A stretch of 64,000 nt of DNA from CAZHLD01 sp964533185 (GTDB taxonomy: Bacteria; Acidobacteriota; Terriglobia; Acidiferrales; UBA7541). The first letter of the stretch is position 1. Every line of letters starts with the position of its first letter. Below, piece by piece: positions 16,595 through 25,012 of the stretch. The notes beneath the pieces were generated by a model, which saw nothing but the letters and a program-made list of their open reading frames with translations, ran no database searches and was not told the origin of the DNA. The translations under genes and the position numbers were made by a program. The DNA is taken from positions 124,001 to 188,000 of the forward strand of contig CAZHLD010000001.1 of assembly GCA_964533185.1 (NCBI GenBank), read 5' to 3'.

Positions 16595-17947
16595 TTAGAT
16601 GCGCGCTGCCTTCTCCACGCGACTCCTCACCTGCTCCAGCAGCTCCTCCAGCCTTTCGCTGTACCGCACCGGATAGCTCACCGGCCCCGTCAGACTCCGC
16701 ACTCCCTCCGGCAACCGCGCAACGTTCTTCAGACAACTCTCTCGCACCTCGTTCAAGTTCGCCGCCCGCTCCAGCCGCTTCCCCCCGCGCATCACCGGCC
16801 CCAGCAGCGCCTCCGCCCCGGCCATCTTCTCCTCCTCCAACGCGATCACATCCCCGCTGTACTTGCCGTCCGCTCCGGCACGGCGGAACACCTGCTTCCG
16901 CCCCGGGTACGTCACTTTCGCCTCGCTGAACTTCGCCGCGTTGTGGATCTGCCCGCCGCGCTCCAGCTCCACCAGCTTGTAGATCACCCCCAGCGCCGGC
17001 GCATCATTCGACGTCGCCAGCGACGTGCCCACGCCAAACCCGCCAATCTCCGCCCCGCCTTCCAGCAACGACGCGATCCGGTCTTCGTCCAAATCGCCCG
17101 AGGCAAACACCTCCACGTCCTTCCAACCCGCTTCGTCCAGACGCCTCCGCACCCAGCGACTGTCCGCCGCCAGGTCGCCGCTATCCAACCGCACGCCTCG
17201 CGGCTTGCGTCCCAGCGACAATATCTTCTCCACTGCCGCCCGCACGTCGTAGGTGTCCACCAACAGGACCGCGTGCTCCGGAAAAATCTCCAGGAACTGC
17301 CGGAAGGCTTCTTCCTCGTCCTCATGCGCCATGATCCACGAGTGCGCCTGCGTCCCGTACGTCGGGATGCCAAACCGCCGCCCCGCCTCCACATTCGACG
17401 TTCCCTGGCACCCGCCGATATACGCCGCCCGAGCCGCCACTACGCCCGACTCCATCCCGTGCGCTCGCCGCGTGCCGAACTCGATCACGTTCCTCCCGTG
17501 CGCCGCCGTCACCACCCGCGCCGCCTTGCTCGCAATCATCGTCTGGAAGTTGATCGTCGCCAGCAGGTAGGTCTCAACAATCTGCGCCTCCGCAATCGGC
17601 GCCGTCACGCGCAGCACCGGCTCGCCGGGGAAAAACACCGTCCCTTCCGGTATCGCCCACACATCGCCCGCAAAACGGAAACTCGCCAGGTACTCAAAAA
17701 ACTCCCGCCTTACGTGCCCGAACGCCGGATGCCGCCTCAGGAACTCAATCTCCTCCGGCCCGAACCGCACCCCCTCCAGATACTCCAGCGCCTGTTCCAG
17801 CCCCGCCGCCACCAGGTAGTTCCGCCGCGCCGGCAGGCTGCGCACGAATAGTTCAAACGATGCCCGCGCCTCGAAGCCCGTCTGCACGTACCCCGCCGCC
17901 ATCGTCAGTTCGTAGAGGTCCGTCAGCAGTCCGGAGTGCTGGCTCAT
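16595..17947 (-). CDS. pncB: Nicotinate phosphoribosyltransferase
   Basis: It converts nicotinate and PRPP to nicotinate mononucleotide in the Preiss-Handler pathway. The 450-residue protein shows LLTDLYELTMAAGY at the N-terminus, EFGTRRAHG, AAYIGGCQGTSN, GTQAHSWIMAHEDEEEAF, RLDSGDLA and FGVGTSLATS, all characteristic of the family. The ATG start at 17947 is unambiguous. It is the first gene of a two-gene minus-strand operon with the nicotinamidase-like gene. Confidence 0.96.
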   Translation of the reverse strand: MSQHSGLLTDLYELTMAAGYVQTGFEARASFELFVRSLPARRNYLVAAGLEQALEYLEGVRFGPEEIEFLRRHPAFGHVRREFFEYLASFRFAGDVWAIPEGTVFFPGEPVLRVTAPIAEAQIVETYLLATINFQTMIASKAARVVTAAHGRNVIEFGTRRAHGMESGVVAARAAYIGGCQGTSNVEAGRRFGIPTYGTQAHSWIMAHEDEEEAFRQFLEIFPEHAVLLVDTYDVRAAVEKILSLGRKPRGVRLDSGDLAADSRWVRRRLDEAGWKDVEVFASGDLDEDRIASLLEGGAEIGGFGVGTSLATSNDAPALGVIYKLVELERGGQIHNAAKFSEAKVTYPGRKQVFRRAGADGKYSGDVIALEEEKMAGAEALLGPVMRGGKRLERAANLNEVRESCLKNVARLPEGVRSLTGPVSYPVRYSERLEELLEQVRSRVEKAARI

Positions 17948-18068
17948 GTTGTTCCCCTTGGGATTATGCCATTCGATTCGTCGGCAATACTAGAAGTCTG
18001 CTACTCCGGTCAACCGGGCATCGGTGCGATGCCGTCTCATACATCACATTCCTGGGCCGCCCGGTGTT

Positions 18069-18098
18069 TGTCATTCTGAGAGAAGCGAAGAATCCCTC
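18069..18098 (+). repeat. Family A repeat, minimal copy A4
   Basis: Only the outer arms remain (ATTCT, then AGAAT after a GAGAGAAGCGA spacer), with no palindromic core. It is the shortest copy and suggests that the core is a separable or variable module. It lies between the SDR gene 3' end and the pncB 5' end. Confidence 0.65.
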
Positions 18099-18132
18099 TT
18101 CGCTTTCAAGGGGTGTGGTGAGGTTCTTGCTC

Positions 18133-18960
18133 TCAGCCCCGGTCCCGCCGCAGCGTCAGCCCGCCATCCACCAGCAGCACTTGTCCGGTAACGTAGTTGT
18201 CCGGCTCCAGGAAAAACCGCACCGCTCGCGCCACGTCTTCCGGTCGCCCAAATTTCGATATTGCCCCGCTCTCGATGTACCCGTCATACTTCCCACCGCT
18301 GACGCTCGTCTCCGCCATTCCCGCCACCGTCGCGCCCGGTGCCACCACGTTCACGCGCACATTCTTCCACTGCTTGGCCAGGATTTTCGCCGCCTGCACC
18401 AGTGCCGCCTTTGGCGCCGCATAGTTCAGGCTTCCCTCAAACGTCGCCACCGCCTGCATCGTCCCCAGCAGCACCACGCTGCCGCCCTCACGTGTCGCCG
18501 CCATCGCGCCGCCCAGTTCCTTCGCCAGCAGCACCGGCCCCACGTAGTTCGTCCTCAACGACGCCTCAATCGTCGCCGCATCCAGCTCTTCCCACTTGGC
18601 CCGCGCCGGGTCGCCCGGAAAGATCGCTGCCCCCGCCGGTGCTCCGCCCAACTTTTCCGCCGCTACTAGGTACTCGAGCCGCACCGCCGGGTCCACTAGC
18701 TCGCCGCCTACCAGCGCAATCTTCTGCCCCGTATCTTTCTCGACCGTCTTGGCCAGCGCCTCCGCTCGTTGTCGGTTCGCGCGGTAACCCACAACCACCC
18801 GCGCTCCCTCACGCGCCAGCAGCGTCACCGTCGCCGCTCCCAGCCCGCCCGTCCCGCCCGCCACCACGACCACTCGCCCCGCCAGCGTCCGCTCGGCAAA
18901 CTCGTAGCGAAACGCCTTGTATCGCTCCGCCATCTTCTCGTCCCAATACGCCGATCCCAT
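18133..18960 (-). CDS. Short-chain dehydrogenase/reductase
   Basis: A 275-residue classical-type SDR. The nucleotide-binding motif is VVVAGGTGGLGAATV near residue 31. The catalytic Ser/Tyr/Lys region appears as VVLLGTMQ and YAAPK, where the Ser position looks substituted (LLGTM rather than LxSS). The C-terminal RPEDVARAVRFFLEPDNYVTG, then VLLVDGG, is the usual family ending. Basic residues after the first strand (GYRANRQR) favour NADPH. The substrate is unknown. It is transcribed toward pncB but separated from it by a family A repeat. Confidence 0.88.
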   Translation of the reverse strand: MGSAYWDEKMAERYKAFRYEFAERTLAGRVVVVAGGTGGLGAATVTLLAREGARVVVGYRANRQRAEALAKTVEKDTGQKIALVGGELVDPAVRLEYLVAAEKLGGAPAGAAIFPGDPARAKWEELDAATIEASLRTNYVGPVLLAKELGGAMAATREGGSVVLLGTMQAVATFEGSLNYAAPKAALVQAAKILAKQWKNVRVNVVAPGATVAGMAETSVSGGKYDGYIESGAISKFGRPEDVARAVRFFLEPDNYVTGQVLLVDGGLTLRRDRG

Positions 18961-18983
18961 CTTCCTCTCGCACCCCGAAACGC

Positions 18984-19034
18984 GTCATCCTGAGGTCCCG
19001 GCAATAGCTTGCGATGCCGGGACCGAAGAATCTC
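18984..19034 (+). repeat. Family A hairpin repeat, copy A5
   Basis: The core stem is TCCCGGC/GCCGGGA with a long loop. The outer arms ATCCT and AGAAT have one mismatch, a mixed version of the two stem types. It lies between the SDR gene 5' end and the HU terminator. Confidence 0.7.
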
Positions 19035-19096
19035 AACGTAAACTCCACCGCCTCATCGATCCATTTGCCTCAGCCACTTGGCCTTCTTCCCCAAAA

Positions 19097-19148
19097 GACA
19101 AAACCCCCCGGCCCGCCGCCCGTTTCCACTTTGGGCGCGCCGGAGGGC
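19097..19148 (-). terminator. Rho-independent terminator of the HU gene
   Basis: On the minus strand CCCTCCGGC and GCCGGGGGG form a GC-rich hairpin followed by TTTTGTCTTTT, 35 bp past the HU stop. Confidence 0.75.
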
Positions 19149-19182
19149 TTCGTCAATGTTTCCTCGGGTCCGTCCTGCTGGT

Positions 19183-19473
19183 TTACTTCAGAACGGAGTC
19201 TTTGAACGCCTTGGCAGCGCGCAGCCGCACTACCGTCTTTGCCTTGATCTTGAGCGGCTCGCCGGTCTGCGGGTTGCGGCCCATGCGCGCCTTCCGGTGC
19301 GCCTTCACCGCGCGGCCGATGTTGGGGATCACGAATTTCCCCGCGCCGCCCTTGCACTCTTTCACCGCCAGCTTGAACAGCTCTTCAAAAAACTGGTGGG
19401 CCGTCTTCTTCGAAATCTCGCACTTCTCGGCCAGGGCCCCGACGATCTTGGACTTGCTCATTGGCTTTGCCAT
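19183..19473 (-). CDS. HU/IHF-family DNA-binding protein
   Basis: A 96-residue histone-like protein. It starts KSKIVGALAEKCEISKKTA and continues with the hinge and beta-arm (FVIPNIGRAVKAHRKARMG, then RNPQTGEPLKIKAK), where the RNPQTGE block is the diagnostic HU signature. It ends in the usual Lys-rich helix (LRAAKAFKDSVL). It bends DNA and organises the nucleoid. The gene is monocistronic with its own terminator. Confidence 0.95.
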   Translation of the reverse strand: MAKPMSKSKIVGALAEKCEISKKTAHQFFEELFKLAVKECKGGAGKFVIPNIGRAVKAHRKARMGRNPQTGEPLKIKAKTVVRLRAAKAFKDSVLK

Positions 19474-19778
19474 CTAGGTCAAACTCCTCCTCAGAAGTCT
19501 TCCGGTCCGCTCTGTGAGGGCCCGAAAGCCGCAGGCACTATAGCCGCACTGCGTCCCCGGCGCAAGCCCCATCCTCAAAAAACCCTCAAAAAATGCGCCG
19601 CGCGCGCGCCCCACCCCTCTCGGACCTGCTCCAGTCGCGTCTTTCGTACTTCCGTAAATCGCTGATGGGCGATGTCCCGGCCCGGTACAGCCGGGGGCGG
19701 ACTTTCTGGGATGCCTGCGTGCCGGCGCCTCACTGCTCGCCAGGCTGCCTCTCCGACGCCCGGCTGCGGCCAGGTTTT
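19474..19778. other. Intergenic region between HU and the M20 peptidase gene
   Basis: This 305-bp region carries the HU ribosome-binding site (AGGAGGAG-like on the minus strand beside 19480) and an alternating GCGCGCGCGC tract near 19595. A short palindrome with CCCGGC/GCCGGG arms is near 19680. I see no gene or tRNA. Confidence 0.4.
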
Positions 19779-21143
19779 CTACAACTGCCCCAGCCCGCGG
19801 TAGAACTCCGCCATCGCTCGGATTCCGCCGAAGTAGTTCTCCAGGCGGATGTGCTCATCCGGCGCGTGCGCGTTCTCATCCGGCAGGCCAAAGCCCATCA
19901 GGATGCACGGCACCTTGAACGTGTCGTGCATCTGCGTCACAAACGGGATGGAACCCCCTTCGCGGATGAACACCGCCCGTTTGCCGAAGCCCTTCTCCAG
20001 CGCCTGGTGCGCCACCTCGAAATACCGGTGCTGGTACGGCGCCACCCAGGCCTTTCCCGTGCTGAGCACTTCAAACTTCATCTTCACCGTTTTCGGCAGC
20101 AGCTTCCGGATATGTTTCTCCACCTGTCGCGCAATTTTCTCCGGGTCCTGCTTCGGCACCAGCCGCGTTGAAAACTTCGCATAGGCCTTCGACGGGATCA
20201 CCGTCTTCGCTCCTTCACCCGTGTACCCGCCCCAGATCCCGTTCAGCTCCAGCGTCGGCCGGCACCACAACTGCTCCCGGATCGTGAAGCCTTTCTCGCC
20301 GGCAAGGCCCGGCGCGCCCACCGTCTTGCGGAACTCCGACTCCTTCCACGGCAACCGGTTCAGTGCTTTACGTTCCGCCTTCGACGGCACCACCACGTCC
20401 TTGTAAAAGCCCGGCACCGTCACGCGGAACTTCTTGTCGTGCAGTTTCGCGAACAGCTCGCACAAGATCGTCAGCGGATTCGGCGCCGCCCCGCCAAACA
20501 CGCCCGAGTGCAGGTCCTGCGCCGCCCCGCTAATCTCCACCTGGTAGTAGTTCAGCCCCCGCAGCCCGTAGGTGATCGACGGCACCCCCGGTGCCAGCAT
20601 CGCCGTGTCCGAAACCACCAGCGCGTCGGCCTTTAGCTTTTGCTTGTTGTTACTCACATAGCCCCACAGGCTCTCGCTGCCAACCTCCTCTTCTCCCTCG
20701 ATCAGCACCTTCAGGTTCACCGGCAGTTTCCCATCCGTCCGGGTCAGCGATTCGAGCGCCTTCAGGTGGATGTGCACCTGCCCCTTGTCGTCCGCCGTGC
20801 CCCGTCCGTACAGGTTCCCGTTCCGCACCGTCGGCTCAAACGCCGGCGTCGTCCACAGCTCCAGCGGTTCTGCCGGCTGCACGTCGTAATGACCGTAGAA
20901 AAGCACCGTTGGCTTCTCCGGAGCCTCGAGCGACTCCGCATACACTAGCGGATGCATCGGGGTCGGCACGATCTCCACTTTCTTCAGCCCGGCCGCGCGC
21001 AGTTTGTCTGCCGTCCAGCGTGCTGCCCGCTCGATGTCCGGCTTGTGCTCGGATTTTGTGCTGACGCTCGGGATGCGCAGGAATTCAAACAATTCCTTCA
21101 AATGCTCGTCGCGCTTGCTGTCGACATATTCCTCAAGGGTCAT
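19779..21143 (-). CDS. M20-family metallopeptidase (dipeptidase)
   Basis: A 454-residue cytoplasmic di-zinc peptidase. Zinc-binding and catalytic motifs in order are FYGHYDVQP near residue 85, GRGTADDKGQ near 118, and EGEEEVGS near 153, where the catalytic base Glu pair lies. These are followed by DTAMLAPGVPS and a C-terminal FVTQMHDTF region. The lid domain inserted between them is intact. Such proteins cleave dipeptides or acylated amino acids. The start ATG has a GGAG box about 7 nt upstream. The gene is divergent from the PilZ gene. Confidence 0.94.
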   Translation of the reverse strand: MTLEEYVDSKRDEHLKELFEFLRIPSVSTKSEHKPDIERAARWTADKLRAAGLKKVEIVPTPMHPLVYAESLEAPEKPTVLFYGHYDVQPAEPLELWTTPAFEPTVRNGNLYGRGTADDKGQVHIHLKALESLTRTDGKLPVNLKVLIEGEEEVGSESLWGYVSNNKQKLKADALVVSDTAMLAPGVPSITYGLRGLNYYQVEISGAAQDLHSGVFGGAAPNPLTILCELFAKLHDKKFRVTVPGFYKDVVVPSKAERKALNRLPWKESEFRKTVGAPGLAGEKGFTIREQLWCRPTLELNGIWGGYTGEGAKTVIPSKAYAKFSTRLVPKQDPEKIARQVEKHIRKLLPKTVKMKFEVLSTGKAWVAPYQHRYFEVAHQALEKGFGKRAVFIREGGSIPFVTQMHDTFKVPCILMGFGLPDENAHAPDEHIRLENYFGGIRAMAEFYRGLGQL

Positions 21144-21443
21144 CTACCGCTCCTCAGTTGTAGCCGTTTCTCTTCCTTCTTTCTTTGGTGCTCGAGGATT
21201 GGTTCGTTCGCGGCTGCATCCCGTGGAATGCCCGGGCGCAGCCGAAGGTCTCCCACTGGCGGGCCTACATCCTCAAGACTGCTATTCTACGGACAACGCC
21301 TCAGACGGGCAAGCCGTTGCTGTGGTTTCCTCTCGCTTCCCGCTGGGTTCCCCACCTGTACCCTCGTACAGGTTTTGCCGCAGACACACACCTCCACCGC
21401 TTTTGTTGACTCCATTCTCTCCCGGCCCCACCATGGTCTCGCA
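21144..21443. other. Divergent promoter region, M20 peptidase / PilZ protein
   Basis: A 300-bp spacer. Both flanking genes start outward from it, so two promoters are expected, but I cannot place -35/-10 boxes with confidence. Open frames across it (for example one that reaches the PilZ gene from 20952) look non-coding upstream of 21444. Confidence 0.35.
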
Positions 21444-21806
21444 ATGTCGGACGTCATCTATTCCACACCCCGACGCAGCCCGCGAGTCTTCATGCGCGTC
21501 CACGTCTGGGTCTCGGGCAAGAATGCCGATGGCCGCAAGTTCCGCGAGGCCAGCCAGACCATTGTCATCAACGCCTACGGCGGCCTGCTCTATCTCAATC
21601 AGCCGGTCGAGAACGACACCATGCTCGTCCTCAGCAGCCCCGCCACCCAGGAAGAGCAGGAAGTCCGCGTCGTCTATCTCGGCGAGGTCTGTGAAAAAGG
21701 TCAGCGCGTCGGCGTTGAATTTCTCACCCCTTCCCCTCACTTCTGGGGCGTCGAATTCACCCCCGCCGACGAACCCTCTCGCGCTGAATCTCTCCCTCCC
21801 AACTAA
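21444..21806 (+). CDS. PilZ-domain-like protein
   Basis: A 120-residue protein consisting of a single small beta-barrel. It starts MSDVIYSTPRRSPRV, where the Arg-rich segment resembles the RxxxR c-di-GMP-binding motif of PilZ domains. The later VINAYGGLLYL corresponds to the D/N-x-S-x-x-G strand with a Tyr where Ser is usual. Strands ending in RVGVEFLTPSPHFWGVEF complete the fold. Single-domain PilZ proteins are common c-di-GMP receptors in acidobacteria; the altered second motif makes binding uncertain. Confidence 0.75.
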   Translation: MSDVIYSTPRRSPRVFMRVHVWVSGKNADGRKFREASQTIVINAYGGLLYLNQPVENDTMLVLSSPATQEEQEVRVVYLGEVCEKGQRVGVEFLTPSPHFWGVEFTPADEPSRAESLPPN

Positions 21807-21931
21807 ACACCCTGACTGCCAACTCCTCCCGCCGGCTCTTCCTATTTTCTATTTTCCCCTTCGCCCCGTCACAGGCCCCTTGGATACGTCTCAATTGCCG
21901 CCACCACTCCATCCCCTGTACACTCATTCTT

Positions 21932-22021
21932 GGAGGAGTGGCCGAGCGGTTGAAGGCGGCGGTCTTGAAAACCGTTAGGCCCGTAAGGGCCTCGGGGGTT
22001 CGAATCCCTCCTCCTCCGCCA
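21932..22021 (+). tRNA. tRNA-Ser (anticodon TGA)
   Basis: A 90-nt class II tRNA. The acceptor GGAGGAG pairs with CTCCTCC, then G and an encoded CCA. The anticodon loop CTTGAAA carries TGA. A long variable arm (GGCCCGTAAGGGCC-like) and T-loop GTTCGAATC are present. Confidence 0.97.
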
Positions 22022-22184
22022 TCCCCCGGCTCTCGCCAGCGGCTTACCCGCTCGGGTTCTTCCCCCCACGATTCGACGCCCTTCTTTTCCAGCTGACTGT
22101 CTCAGCCCTGCGACCTTCGTTCCAGTTATCTTTTCGTGTCCGCTTCTCGCACCCGCCCCATGTCGCGCGACTTCTCACGCTAGA

Positions 22185-24134
22185 ATGGCTTGTCGGTCAT
22201 TCATGCGTCTTTCTCGTTCGACTCTTTGGATTGCTCTGGCCTGGGTGCTCTTCGTCGGCACCTACACCGCCGTTTCTCAGCTCGTCCCGCGCGGGGAGAA
22301 CCTCACTGTCTTTGGCAATCTCCTGCAGTGCCTGGTTCCGCTGTTTGCCAATGCCGGCCTGCTGCTGAACGCCAATTCCACCAACTGGCGCCGCAACGCC
22401 TTCTGGGTGCTCCTGGCCCTCGGCGGCACCCTTTGGATGGGCGGCCAGTTGATTTGGACTTACTGGGAGATCTACCGCAAGGAGCCCATCCCCAATCCCT
22501 TCGTTGGCGACATAGTCTTCTTTCTCCACGTTGTTCCTATGATCGCCGCCCTGGCCCTCCGCCCCCACGCCAGCCATCACGACCGCAACTTCCGTTTCGG
22601 CTATCTTGACTTCAGCCTGCTCGTGCTCTGGTGGGTTTACCTGTACCTGTTTGTCGTCATCCCCTGGCAGTACGTCGTCCCCAATGAGGCCTTGTACGGC
22701 CACAGCTTCAATCAGCTCTACACCCTGGAAAACGTCATCTTGCTCCTCGGGCTGGGCACTCTCTTTCTCCGCACCGCAGGCCGATGGCGCGTTATCTACG
22801 CCCATCTGTTCGGCGCCGCCTGCCTTTACACCTTTGCCTCGGTGACCATCAACGTGGCCATCGACCTCGGACCGAACAGTACCGCCCTTTTCGGCCCCTA
22901 CTACACTGGCAGCCTGTATGACGTCCCTCTGGTTGCTTCCTTCGTTTGGTTCGGCACCGCCGGCATTCTCGCCTACCGCTCGCAGCCCTCGGCAAAATCC
23001 GTAGACGCGGACGAACGCCCAGACACCGCTGCGGCTTCCAGCCAGCTCTCTACGATTTGGCCCGCCCGTCTGGCCATGACCGCTTTGCTCTCTCTGCCGG
23101 CTCTGGCCTTCTGGTCCCTGGAATGGAGTTCCGCTCCGCCTGCCGTTCGCCGCTTCCGCCTGCTCGTCACGCTCGTCGCGACCGTTCCTCTGGGCTTCCT
23201 CGTCTTTCTCCGGCAGACCCTGGTCGATGCCGATCGCCTCCGCCTATTGCGCGAATCCCACGAATCCATCGAAAACCTCAAGCGCCTCCAGACCCAGTTC
23301 GTCCAATCGGAAAAGCTCGCCTCGCTTGGCCTGCTCGCCGCCGGCGCCGCCCACGAGATCAACAATCCTCTCACCGCCATCCTGGGCTATTCCGACCTGC
23401 TCGCCGACGATCCCTCCGTCGGCGAAAAGGCTCGCGGCGTGGCGGAAAAAATCCGTGACCAGGCCCGGCGCACGCGGACCCTGGTCACCAGCCTGCTCTC
23501 CTTTGCCCGCCAGGTCCCCGCTGAGCGATCCCTGCTTGACGTCAATTCCATCGTCACCAGCGCGATCCAGCTCCGCAGCCTCGACCTTCGCGGCAAGAAC
23601 ACCCGTATCGACCTCCAGACCGCCAGTATCCTTCCCGGCGTTCGCGGCGACCCGAACCAACTCCTTCAAGTCTTCTTCAACATCATCAGCAATGCCGTGG
23701 ACGCCATGGAAGCAGTCGGCGGGGGTGTGCTCACCGTCCGCACTTCCCGCGACCGCGCTCAGGTTGTCATCGAGTTCTCCGACACCGGCCCGGGCATCAA
23801 GGAGCCTCATCTCGTCTTCGACCCCTTCTACACCACCAAGCCGGTCGGTAAGGGCACCGGCCTGGGCCTCTCTATCTGCTACGGCGTGCTCCGCGAGCAC
23901 GGCGGCAACATCTCCTGTCACAACCGAACCGAGGGCGGAGCCTCCTTCCGCGTTGAGCTTCCTGCCGTCCTGGCTCTCTTCCCTTCGGTTTCAGCCTCTC
24001 CGCACGCCAGTGGTTCTTCCCGCGACGCTGCGCTGACGAACTCTTCTCCTGCGCCGGCCCCAGACCCTGCCTCGCCCGAATCCTCGTCTTCTGCCAACTC
24101 CCCCTCCGCGCCGCCCGCCGTTCGGCACTCCTGA
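22185..24134 (+). CDS. Membrane sensor histidine kinase
   Basis: The N-terminal 320 residues contain about eight hydrophobic segments, a multi-pass sensor of unrecognised class. A short coiled linker (ENLKRLQTQFVQSEKLASLG) leads into the HisKA phosphoacceptor motif AAHEINNPLTAILGYSDLL. The ATPase domain shows the N box (QVFFNIISNAVDAM), G1 (DTGPGI), F box and G2 (GKGTGLGLSI). The last 55 residues are Ser/Pro/Ala-rich with no domain. The Met at 22203 (MRLSRSTLW) is an equally good start. No response regulator gene is adjacent, so it is an orphan kinase here. Confidence 0.92.
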   Translation: MACRSFMRLSRSTLWIALAWVLFVGTYTAVSQLVPRGENLTVFGNLLQCLVPLFANAGLLLNANSTNWRRNAFWVLLALGGTLWMGGQLIWTYWEIYRKEPIPNPFVGDIVFFLHVVPMIAALALRPHASHHDRNFRFGYLDFSLLVLWWVYLYLFVVIPWQYVVPNEALYGHSFNQLYTLENVILLLGLGTLFLRTAGRWRVIYAHLFGAACLYTFASVTINVAIDLGPNSTALFGPYYTGSLYDVPLVASFVWFGTAGILAYRSQPSAKSVDADERPDTAAASSQLSTIWPARLAMTALLSLPALAFWSLEWSSAPPAVRRFRLLVTLVATVPLGFLVFLRQTLVDADRLRLLRESHESIENLKRLQTQFVQSEKLASLGLLAAGAAHEINNPLTAILGYSDLLADDPSVGEKARGVAEKIRDQARRTRTLVTSLLSFARQVPAERSLLDVNSIVTSAIQLRSLDLRGKNTRIDLQTASILPGVRGDPNQLLQVFFNIISNAVDAMEAVGGGVLTVRTSRDRAQVVIEFSDTGPGIKEPHLVFDPFYTTKPVGKGTGLGLSICYGVLREHGGNISCHNRTEGGASFRVELPAVLALFPSVSASPHASGSSRDAALTNSSPAPAPDPASPESSSSANSPSAPPAVRHS

Positions 24135-24208
24135 ATCCGCGCTTCAGTAGCAGAAGTCCTTTCAGTCTTCTTTCTTTGTGCTAAATTCTTTCGACGCGCG
24201 AACACCAG

Positions 24209-25012
24209 ATGACTCAGCCCGCCATTGCCACCGAGTTCCTCACCCGCCGCTTCGGCGCTCTGCTCGCCGTGGACCGCATCAATCTCTCCGTCGAAGCCGG
24301 CCAGTTCTTCGGTTTTCTCGGCCCCAACGGCGCCGGCAAATCCACCACCATCAAGATGCTGACCGGCCTGCTCGCTCCCACCTCCGGCCGCATTTGCCTC
24401 CTCGGCCTCGACCTCGAACAGCAGCCCATCGAGGTCAAGCGCCAGATCGGCGTTGTGCCCGAGGGCCTGGCCCTCTTTGACCGCCTCACCGCCTCCGAAT
24501 ACCTCAACTTCGTCGGCCGCATGTATGGCCTCGACCGCCGCACCGCCGCCGAGCGCGCCGCTGAGCTCCTCAATTTCATGCAGCTTGCCGACCGCCCCAA
24601 GTCCTTGATCGTCGATTTCTCCGCCGGCATGAAGAAAAAGCTCGCTCTGGCCGCTGCTGTCATCCACGGCCCGAAGATCCTCTTCCTCGACGAGCCCTTC
24701 GAAGGTGTGGACGCCATCGCCGCCGGCTCGCTCAAGGCCATGCTCCACCGGATGACCAACCGCGGCGCCACCATCTTTCTCACTTCCCACGTCCTTGAGA
24801 TCGTCGAGCGCCTCTGCAGCCACGTCGCCATCATTCACAAGGGCACCCTCGTCGCCCAGGGCTCGCTCGAAGAATTGCGCGCCGGCGTCGAGGCCCGCGC
24901 CGAACTTCACGCCGCTTCCCCCGGCGAAAAGCTCACCCTCGAACAAATCTTTCTCTCCATCGTCGGTACCGGTGCCGCCCGCTCCGATCAGGAGCTCTCA
25001 TGGCTGATGTAG
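24209..25012 (+). CDS. ABC transporter ATP-binding protein
   Basis: A 267-residue nucleotide-binding subunit. Walker A is GPNGAGKST near residue 40, the signature motif is the variant FSAGMKKKLALA, and Walker B is KILFLDEPFEG, followed by LTSHVLEIVERLC with the switch His. The order and sequence resemble the ABC-2 export type (for example CcmA/NatA-like). The last 13 bases overlap the next gene, a large membrane protein, so the two form one export system. The transported substrate is not evident. Confidence 0.94.
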   Translation: MTQPAIATEFLTRRFGALLAVDRINLSVEAGQFFGFLGPNGAGKSTTIKMLTGLLAPTSGRICLLGLDLEQQPIEVKRQIGVVPEGLALFDRLTASEYLNFVGRMYGLDRRTAAERAAELLNFMQLADRPKSLIVDFSAGMKKKLALAAAVIHGPKILFLDEPFEGVDAIAAGSLKAMLHRMTNRGATIFLTSHVLEIVERLCSHVAIIHKGTLVAQGSLEELRAGVEARAELHAASPGEKLTLEQIFLSIVGTGAARSDQELSWLM